This document shows positions 31,802 to 37,541 of a DNA stretch of 37,541 nt, piece by piece. The notes beneath the pieces were generated by a model that was given only the letters and a program-made list of their open reading frames with translations, was not told the DNA's origin and did no database searches. This DNA comes from Synergistes sp. (GTDB taxonomy: Bacteria > Synergistota > Synergistia > Synergistales > Synergistaceae): NCBI GenBank assembly GCA_017537925.1, contig JAFYJW010000035.1, positions 1 to 37,541 on the forward strand, written 5' to 3'. The translations under genes were made by a program, and so were the position numbers. Each line of letters begins with the position of its first letter. The stretch's first letter is position 1.

Positions 31802-32053
31802 TTATTCTTCGATTCCGAGCTTTGTCTTTACGTACTGCAGGGCCTCTCCGACAGTGGTGAGCTTCTCTGCGTCTTCGTCCGGTATCTCGATATCGAACTC
31901 CTCTTCGATGCCCATGATGAGCTCAACTATATCGAGGGAGTCAGCACCGAGGTCTTCCACGAATGACGCTTCGGGCTTGATCTGATCCTCTTCGGCGTTA
32001 AGACGGTCTACAAGGATCTCCTTAAGTTTCTTCTGAACTTCTTCCATTTTCAT
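31802..32053 (-). CDS. acpP: Acyl carrier protein
   Basis: 83 residues, strongly acidic. The 4'-phosphopantetheine attachment Ser39 sits in [14 protein letters not shown]. Start ATG 32053 with GGAG 8 nt upstream. Carrier for all acyl intermediates made by the surrounding Fab enzymes. Confidence 0.98.
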   Translation of the reverse strand: MKMEEVQKKLKEILVDRLNAEEDQIKPEASFVEDLGADSLDIVELIMGIEEEFDIEIPDEDAEKLTTVGEALQYVKTKLGIEE

Positions 32054-32135
32054 AGCTGTTTCTCTCCTTTATGAGTTTGCTCTGTTGTTTTTTTATTTCT
32101 AAAGCCCCTGGACTTTACTGCCTTTCATACTTTTA

Positions 32136-32873
32136 CTACATAGTTATTCCGCCGTCAACAGCAATGACCTGCCCCTGTATGTACGACGCCTCTTCCGACG
32201 CCAGAAACGCCGCTGCATGCGCCACATCCTGAGGCGTGCCGGCGCGCGCGGCCGGTATCGCTTCGACGAAAGCGCGGCGAATATCCTCCGAAAGCACGGC
32301 GGTCATATCCGTTTCGATAAATCCCGGCGCTATCGCGTTTACTGTGACGCCCCTGGCTGCCACCTCGCGCGCAAGGCTTTTTACAAAACCGAGCATGCCT
32401 GCCTTGGCCGCCGCATAGTTGCACTGTCCCTGGCTTCCGCGCAGCGCGTTTACGGAAGATATCGCGATTATGCGCCCCCAGCGTGCCTTGAGCATGGGAC
32501 GGATCGCTTCCCTTGCGCATATGAACAGGGATTTGAGGTTGGTGGAAAGCACGCTGTCCCAGTCTTCATCTTTCATGCGCATCAGGAGTCCGTCCTTCGT
32601 TATGCCTGCGTTGCAGACCAGTATGTTTACGGCTCCCATGGAAGCCGTGACAGCGGAAAACATCTCCTTTACTTCCGCGGCGTCGGATACGTCGGCTTTA
32701 AACGCGGCTGCGCGTCCTCCGCTGTTAATTATCTCCTTCACTGTCTCTGCCGCAGCGTTTTCGGAATGGGCGTAATTAACGGCCACGGCACAGCCCCTCG
32801 ACGCGAGTTCCAGCGCTATCGCGCGCCCGATGCCGCGCCCCGCCCCGGTCACAAGTGCGATCTTATTCTCCAT
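32136..32873 (-). CDS. fabG: 3-oxoacyl-ACP reductase
   Basis: NADPH-dependent short-chain dehydrogenase; first reduction step of elongation. 245 residues. Cofactor motif TGAGRGIG (9-16), CNAGIT (88-93), catalytic Ser140, Tyr153 and Lys157 (ISSVNALRGSQGQCNYAAAK). ATG 32873 (MENKIALVTG) has GGAG 7 nt upstream, inside the end of fabD (11-nt overlap). Confidence 0.97.
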   Translation of the reverse strand: MENKIALVTGAGRGIGRAIALELASRGCAVAVNYAHSENAAAETVKEIINSGGRAAAFKADVSDAAEVKEMFSAVTASMGAVNILVCNAGITKDGLLMRMKDEDWDSVLSTNLKSLFICAREAIRPMLKARWGRIIAISSVNALRGSQGQCNYAAAKAGMLGFVKSLAREVAARGVTVNAIAPGFIETDMTAVLSEDIRRAFVEAIPAARAGTPQDVAHAAAFLASEEASYIQGQVIAVDGGITM

Positions 32874-33819
32874 CTTCCGCTCCTTTGATGAATTCCACAG
32901 CTGCCGCAAGCTCCTCAGCGTTCGATACCGGGAGCGAGCGCCTTCCTCTGCATATCTTTCTTACGAGACCCGACAGAACGCTGCCGGGGCCAAGCTCGAT
33001 GTAGCTTTCCGCGCCCGATCGCTCCATCTCCTGCACGGACTGCGACCACATTACCGGTGAATAGGTCTGACTGAACAATGCGCTGCGTATCTCAGGCACA
33101 GTGCTGACGGCCCTGGCGCTGAAATTCGCTGTTATCGGGAACCTCGGCACATGCCATTCGATCTTGTCAAACTCTTTCTTAAGTTCATCCGCCACGCCGC
33201 GCATCAGTTCGCAGTGGAAGGGGGCGCTTACCATAAGCGGAACTACCCTTGCCGTATATTTTTGCCCGATTATCGCTTCCGCGCGCGAAACGGCTCCTGC
33301 GTGTCCGGAAATGACTATCTGCTTGGGGGAGTTGATGTTGGCTGCCTGACAGACCTCGCCCTGTGAAGCCTCGGCGCATACCGCTTCGATCTCCGGAAGG
33401 CCGAGCCCTATTACCGCGGCCATCGAGCCCACTCCCACCGGGACCGCGTTCTGCATCAGACGTCCGCGCTTATTGACCAGCCTCACTCCGTCGGCAAGCG
33501 ATAAGGCCCCCGCAGCGACGAGAGCGGTATACTCACCGAGACTGTGCCCTGCCATGCAGAGCGGAGAAGCGGGGCGGCCGAGCTCCAGCTCGAGGACGCG
33601 GAAAGCCGCGATGCTCACAGTAAGGATAGCGGGCTGAGTTATTTCGGTGCGCGAAAGCTCTTCCGGCGTTCCATCGAAGATGATTTCGCTCAAAGAAAAA
33701 CCGAGCGCTTCATCGGCTTCTTCAAACACGCTTTTCGCGGCGTCCCATCTGTCGTAAAATTCTCTTCCCATCCCGGGCTGCTGTGCTCCCTGCCCCGGGA
33801 ATATGAAAGCGTATCTCAT
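32863..33819 (-). CDS. fabD: Malonyl-CoA:ACP transacylase
   Basis: Transfers malonyl from CoA to ACP. 318 residues. GQGAQ near 9-13, nucleophile Ser93 in GHSLGEY, and catalytic His in SAPFHCELM. ATG 33819 follows AGGAGGTG and overlaps the fabK stop by 4 nt (ATGA); a GTG at 33828 overlaps that site and is rejected. Confidence 0.97.
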   Translation of the reverse strand: MRYAFIFPGQGAQQPGMGREFYDRWDAAKSVFEEADEALGFSLSEIIFDGTPEELSRTEITQPAILTVSIAAFRVLELELGRPASPLCMAGHSLGEYTALVAAGALSLADGVRLVNKRGRLMQNAVPVGVGSMAAVIGLGLPEIEAVCAEASQGEVCQAANINSPKQIVISGHAGAVSRAEAIIGQKYTARVVPLMVSAPFHCELMRGVADELKKEFDKIEWHVPRFPITANFSARAVSTVPEIRSALFSQTYSPVMWSQSVQEMERSGAESYIELGPGSVLSGLVRKICRGRRSLPVSNAEELAAAVEFIKGAEDGE

Positions 33820-34763
33820 TGCGTACACCTCCTGCCGCCGGCGATTATATCCGAAGCCTGCGATATTATGCCGTCGATTATCCGGGCCGCGGGTTCTATA
33901 TCCCGCACGAGCCCGGCTGACTGTCCGGCCATGAGAGAGCCGTTCTCGGTATCGCCGTCAACGACCGCAAGACGCAGCTTGCCGGAACCGAAAGCCGATA
34001 TCTCTTCTGCTGAAACGCGGCTTTTCTCAAGCTCTTCGAACTGCTTTATGAATTTGTTTTTCAGCGCTCTCACAGGATGTCCGAGCGAGTATCCCGTTAC
34101 GGCCGTCGCTCGGTCGTTTGCCGCTATTATCTTCTTTTTATAGTTTTCGTGTACCCGGCACTCCGAAGCGCATACAAAGCGCGTACCTATCTGGACGCCG
34201 CTCGCTCCGAGCGCGAAAGCCGCAGCCATGCCGCGTCCGTCTGCTATACCGCCTGCCGCTATCACGGGTATCTTTACAGCGTCAGCGACCTGGGGCACAA
34301 GGTTGAACGTCGTTATTTCCCCTATATGTCCTCCGGATTCCATTCCTTCGGCTATGACCGCGTCCGCTCCCTGTGATTCGACGCGGCGCGCGAGCGCCAC
34401 GGAAGCTATGACGGGGATAACCACAGTGCCGAGAGGCTTGAGCTTTTCTATGACCTTGCCGGGCTGTCCCGCTCCTGTCGTTACGACCGGGATGCGGTAT
34501 GCCGCTGCGATCTCCGCGGCGTCTTCCGCAGTGGCGGACATAAGCATTATATTCATTCCGAAAGGTTTGTCGGTAAGGGTCTTTGCCTTGATGATCTGCT
34601 GTTCAAGAAGCTCGGGGGGCATATTGGCCGCCGCTATTATGCCGAGCCCGCCTCCGTTGCTTACCGCTGCGGCAAGTTCCGCATCCGCTACCCACGCCAT
34701 GCCGCCCTGTATTATCGGGTATTTTGTCCCGGTAAGCTTTGTTACCTTGTTATTCTCAAACAT
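33816..34763 (-). CDS. fabK: FMN-dependent enoyl-ACP reductase II
   Basis: Flavoprotein of the nitronate monooxygenase fold catalysing the last reduction of the elongation cycle. 315 residues. PIIQGGMAWVADAELAAAVSNGGGLG is the N-terminal FMN loop, AEGMESGGHIGE the active-site loop and IPVIAAGGIADGRG / GASGVQIGTRF the phosphate-binding segments. Placement between fabH and fabD separates it from general nitronate monooxygenases. No FabI or FabL in the cluster, so FabK is the likely sole reductase here. It starts 17 nt after the fabH stop. Confidence 0.94.
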   Translation of the reverse strand: MFENNKVTKLTGTKYPIIQGGMAWVADAELAAAVSNGGGLGIIAAANMPPELLEQQIIKAKTLTDKPFGMNIMLMSATAEDAAEIAAAYRIPVVTTGAGQPGKVIEKLKPLGTVVIPVIASVALARRVESQGADAVIAEGMESGGHIGEITTFNLVPQVADAVKIPVIAAGGIADGRGMAAAFALGASGVQIGTRFVCASECRVHENYKKKIIAANDRATAVTGYSLGHPVRALKNKFIKQFEELEKSRVSAEEISAFGSGKLRLAVVDGDTENGSLMAGQSAGLVRDIEPAARIIDGIISQASDIIAGGRRCTQ

Positions 34764-34780
34764 TATACTTTTACCTCTCC

Positions 34781-35743
34781 TTATGCAGCGTAGAGCAGCG
34801 CTCCTAAAGTCATCCCGGCGCCGAAAGCCACGAAAGCCGTCTTTTCTCCCGGTCTTACCCGTCCCGCAGTCATTGCTTCTTCCAGATTTATCAGTAAGGA
34901 AGCGGAAGAAGTGTTGCCGTACCTGTCAAGGTTGGGAAGAGTACGGTCAAGCGGGATATCAAGACGTTTAAAAAGTGATTCGGTTATGCGCATGTTCGCC
35001 TGGTGTATGACCCAAAAATCTATATCGCGCGGCGCCGTGCCGGAGTCTCTGCAGAAATCTTCTACAAAAGGCGGAAGCTTTGAATTGACGAACCTGAAAA
35101 CGTCCTGCCCCTTCATATCCAGTTTATCTTCTTTTCCGCCGAGCCCTGCCGTTATCAGGCCATGTTTTTCCCCGTCTGCCTCTATCCGGCCTGAAACGAA
35201 CCTTCCCTTTCCCTCTTCCGAACGGGATATCACACAGGCGCCTGCGCCGTCGCCGAACAGGACGGAAGTGCTGCGGTCATCCCAGTCGATTATGTCATGG
35301 AATTTCTCAGCCCCGATCACAAGCGCATTTTTCCACAGGCCGCACGAAACTCCTGATATTGCCGCAAGCATCGCCGTCAGGCTTCCCGTGCATCCGGATA
35401 TGACGTCGAAAGCGCCTGCGCCTGAAGCTCCTATCATTCCCTGCACCTTTGCGGCGGAGCAGGGGATTATCGAGTCGGGCGAATTTGTCGATAAGATAAC
35501 GGCGTCTGTATCATCAGGGGAGAGGCCTGCGTCGGCAAGAGCCGCAAGCCCGGCTTTTGCCGCCATATCACAGCAGTTTTCATCCGCTGCCGCGAAGTGC
35601 CTTTCCTTTATGCCGGTACGCTCTGTTATCCATGCGTCGGTGGTATCCGTTATTTTCTCGAAATCAGCGTTTGTCATGATTCTTTCCGGGATATATTTGC
35701 CGGTCCCGGTTATCCCGGCCTGTATTCCTTTAATTATTGCCAT
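34781..35743 (-). CDS. fabH: 3-oxoacyl-ACP synthase III
   Basis: Primes fatty acid synthesis by condensing acyl-CoA with malonyl-ACP. 320 residues. Catalytic Cys118 (ISGCTGSL), His in VIHQANMRI and Asn in RYGNTSSAS. ATG 35743 overlaps the plsX 3' end by 14 nt. Confidence 0.97.
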   Translation of the reverse strand: MAIIKGIQAGITGTGKYIPERIMTNADFEKITDTTDAWITERTGIKERHFAAADENCCDMAAKAGLAALADAGLSPDDTDAVILSTNSPDSIIPCSAAKVQGMIGASGAGAFDVISGCTGSLTAMLAAISGVSCGLWKNALVIGAEKFHDIIDWDDRSTSVLFGDGAGACVISRSEEGKGRFVSGRIEADGEKHGLITAGLGGKEDKLDMKGQDVFRFVNSKLPPFVEDFCRDSGTAPRDIDFWVIHQANMRITESLFKRLDIPLDRTLPNLDRYGNTSSASLLINLEEAMTAGRVRPGEKTAFVAFGAGMTLGALLYAA

Positions 35744-36743
35744 TGTATGTTCCTGAAGCTATTTCCTCTCTTATCCGGCCTACGCCGTTCTGTTCTATAA
35801 AATTCGCCGCTCCGGTTAACGCGTAGGATATCGCGTTTGCCTTCGAACGGCCGTGCACCTTGACCACGCTGCCGTTTACTCCCAGCACAGGGGAGCCGCC
35901 CTTCTTTTCCCAGTCGAAGCGTCCCATTACGCGCTTCATTGCCGGCCACATAAAGAAGAGCCCTATCTTCGGCAGAGTGTGGTTCGTATATTCCTCTCTG
36001 AACTGGCTGTTCAGCAGTTCCCCGATTCCTTCGCCGAATTTTATCAGGATGTTGCCTGTGAAGCCGTCGCATATCACGACGTCGGAGATCCCGGCGGGTA
36101 TATCCTTGCCCTCTGCGTATCCCTGATAGTTCATCTGGCTTTTTTCTATAAGCTCGCGCGCAGCCGCTGTCGTCTCATCTCCCTTTATCGTTTCCTCTCC
36201 GTTGCAGAGCAGGCGTACGGAAGGGTTTTCAACGCTGCAGAATATCTTCATGTAAACAGTGCCCATCTGCGCGAACTGCAGAAGATTTATCGGCTTGCAG
36301 TGGACTGTGCCGCCCACGTCCATAAGCAGCGTCGAACGGTTAAGAACGGGCAGCAAAGCTCCCAGACCAGGCCTGTCTATGCCCGGGATGCGCCCCAGCA
36401 GCAGAACGGCGCCGGCCGCTATCGCGCCCGTGTTGCCGGCCGACACTATGCCGTCCGCTTCCTTTGAGCGTACCATCTCAAAAGCGGTGACAAGGCTCGA
36501 CTTCTTTTTTCTTCTTATCGAGATCGACGGAGAGTCGCTTCCGGTTATGACTTCGTCGGTATGAACGATATGCAGCCTCGAGCGGACGCCGGCTTCCGCC
36601 TTTTCGACAATGGGTTTTATCTTTTCGCTGTCGCCGATAAGAGCTATCGAAAGATCCGGCTTTTTTCGGCAGGCAAGAATCGCGCCCTTGCACGGTTCTT
36701 CGGGGGCGTAGTCTCCGCCCATTGCGTCAAGTGCTATCAGCAT
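35730..36743 (-). CDS. plsX: Phosphate acyltransferase PlsX
   Basis: Makes acyl-phosphate from acyl-ACP for PlsY, linking fatty acid to phospholipid synthesis. 337 residues. N-terminal ALDAMGGDYAPEEPCKGAI, middle SAGNTGAIAAGAVLLLGRIPGIDRP (split over the active site), C-terminal DGFTGNILIKFGEG. ATG 36743 has GGGGGA 6 nt upstream, 2 nt after the fapR stop. Confidence 0.97.
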   Translation of the reverse strand: MLIALDAMGGDYAPEEPCKGAILACRKKPDLSIALIGDSEKIKPIVEKAEAGVRSRLHIVHTDEVITGSDSPSISIRRKKKSSLVTAFEMVRSKEADGIVSAGNTGAIAAGAVLLLGRIPGIDRPGLGALLPVLNRSTLLMDVGGTVHCKPINLLQFAQMGTVYMKIFCSVENPSVRLLCNGEETIKGDETTAAARELIEKSQMNYQGYAEGKDIPAGISDVVICDGFTGNILIKFGEGIGELLNSQFREEYTNHTLPKIGLFFMWPAMKRVMGRFDWEKKGGSPVLGVNGSVVKVHGRSKANAISYALTGAANFIEQNGVGRIREEIASGTYNGNN

Positions 36744-36745
36744 AT

Positions 36746-37327
36746 TCAGTCCCCCAGTTTCTCGCCGCCGTGGTCTTCGGCGGCAGCTACGACGAAACGC
36801 GCCACGAATATTTCTTTTTCCCCTGCGCGCGAATGGACGCTTACGACATATTTATTGTCTTTGTGAGTGCCGACTTTCGAACGCGCGACGATCTTTTCTC
36901 CCAGTCTGGACGGACTGCAGTATTTCAGCCGCGCGGCTTCTATCATAACCATCTCGGCGTTGATGGTGGCTATGGCAAGCGACGCCGCCTGCGCGTATAT
37001 ATAATAATCGCCTACGAGATCGGTGGTGCGGAACGCCATGTCGCGTGTAGGAGTGAGAACGGAAAGGGCCCAGTTGTCAGGTTCGAGGCCCATGAGCTCT
37101 CCGAATACCTCTTCGGTGCGGAGGGATCTCAGGCGGCTTGTGGCATGTTCCGCCATAAGCCGTGTGCGCTCGCGCAGCTCGGGAATCGCAAGCAGGCCTC
37201 TGTCAAGGCGGACGGTGCTCAGGCTTACTCCGAGCGCGGAGGATATTTCCTCGTCGGTCATCATCGGGTTTGTCTCGATAAGCTTCAGTAACTGCCTGTG
37301 TCGTTTCTTTCTGCTTTCTGAACGCAT
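36746..37327 (-). CDS. fapR: Fatty-acid biosynthesis repressor FapR
   Basis: Repressor of fatty acid and phospholipid genes released by malonyl-CoA. 193 residues. N-terminal DeoR-like HTH (RQLLKLIETNPMMTDEEISSALGVSLSTVRLDR), then a hotdog-fold domain (MVMIEAARLKYCSPSRLGEKIVARSKVGTHKDNKYVVSV) that binds malonyl-CoA in characterised members. The first gene of the cluster, so it is probably autoregulated. FapR is best known from Gram-positive bacteria. Confidence 0.92.
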   Translation of the reverse strand: MRSESRKKRHRQLLKLIETNPMMTDEEISSALGVSLSTVRLDRGLLAIPELRERTRLMAEHATSRLRSLRTEEVFGELMGLEPDNWALSVLTPTRDMAFRTTDLVGDYYIYAQAASLAIATINAEMVMIEAARLKYCSPSRLGEKIVARSKVGTHKDNKYVVSVHSRAGEKEIFVARFVVAAAEDHGGEKLGD

Positions 37328-37348
37328 AGCGCGACCCTCACGGTTTTA

Positions 37349-37371
37349 TTGATAGCTGGTCGTAACATCAA
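37349..37371. promoter_or_regulatory. Candidate FapR operator
   Basis: TTGAT and ATCAA separated by 13 nt, placed from the predicted transcription start to about +22. The location fits a FapR site but only the outer 5 bp of each arm are complementary; the match to the Bacillus site is weak. Confidence 0.25.
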
Positions 37372-37376
37372 GAAAT

Positions 37377-37405
37377 AAGATATTATATAAAGCCTTACTT
37401 GTCAA
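37377..37405 (-). promoter_or_regulatory. Promoter of the fapR-plsX-fab operon
   Basis: Minus strand: consensus TTGACA at 37405-37400, 17-bp spacer, TATCTT at 37382-37377. The predicted start near 37370 lies about 43 nt upstream of fapR. Confidence 0.6.
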
Positions 37406-37496
37406 TACCGAAAGAGAAATATCACGGAATAATGCATGTATGTCTGATAGCTTGATTTTCTGTTTTTAAACTCAATATGAAAAAATGCGGCATAAC

Positions 37497-37522
37497 AAAA
37501 GGGGCGGCATTGAAGCCGCCCC
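37497..37522 (-). terminator. Terminator of a minus-strand gene beyond the right edge
   Basis: GGGGCGGC / GCCGCCCC perfect 8-bp stem with a 6-nt loop; on the minus strand it is followed by TTTTGTT. It ends a gene lying outside the window and insulates the fapR promoter. In many genomes rpmF precedes this cluster, but that gene is not visible here. Confidence 0.75.
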
Positions 37523-37541
37523 CGTATCGTTCATTTTTCTC

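Noticed and set aside
1-37541. CRISPR array, prophage or insertion sequence
   Set aside because: No regularly spaced direct repeats, transposase, integrase or phage structural genes were seen on either strand.

Overview
The window looks like a chromosomal segment of a moderately GC-rich, diderm-type anaerobe. The closest match from memory is the phylum Synergistota (Cloacibacillus/Synergistes-like). The grounds are a complete V/A-type ATPase operon, a FapR-PlsX-FabHKDG-ACP-FabF fatty-acid cluster with FabK as the only enoyl reductase present, RNase Y-YmdB, FeoAB, a BMP-type binding protein and heavy use of the ATA isoleucine codon. The phylum is an inference; no 16S or other marker gene is present.

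Layout. 1-1008: homoserine dehydrogenase, 3' end cut by the window. 1146-9939 (minus): nine-gene V-type ATPase operon in the order D-(G/H)-C-I-K-F-E-A-B, with a promoter near 10 kb. 10126-11118 (plus): UPF0284/CobT-like phosphoribosyltransferase. 11134-13161 (minus): feoA-feoB behind a good sigma70-type promoter. 13325-17702 (plus): orphan BMP-family binding protein, YchF, a DppA-like M55 protein lacking two expected metal ligands, a ROK kinase and a 90-residue unknown. 17878-20214 (plus): rny and ymdB, ended by a strong terminator. 20459-21802 (plus): sodium-dependent NSS-family transporter.

About 21.8-28.1 kb is an accessory block whose isoleucine codons are nearly all ATC/ATT, unlike the ATA-rich neighbours. 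It carries a minus-strand pair (XRE-HTH/receiver regulator and LytS-type histidine kinase) divergent from a plus-strand set (YtcJ-like amidohydrolase, DUF3089-type alpha/beta hydrolase, and a two-TM protein farther downstream). A 7+3+7 inverted repeat lies in the divergent intergenic region. This sensor-regulator-two-hydrolase module is the best candidate here for an undescribed system.

The right part is core again and entirely on the minus strand: an unknown protein, the small SRP RNA and tRNA-Ser(GGA) transcribed together from a consensus promoter, a type IV pilin-like protein overlapping rnc, then fabF, acpP, fabG, fabD, fabK, fabH, plsX and fapR. The fab genes are tightly overlapped and make acyl-ACP from malonyl-CoA. 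FapR probably represses them in response to malonyl-CoA. A terminator at the right edge marks the end of a further minus-strand gene outside the window.
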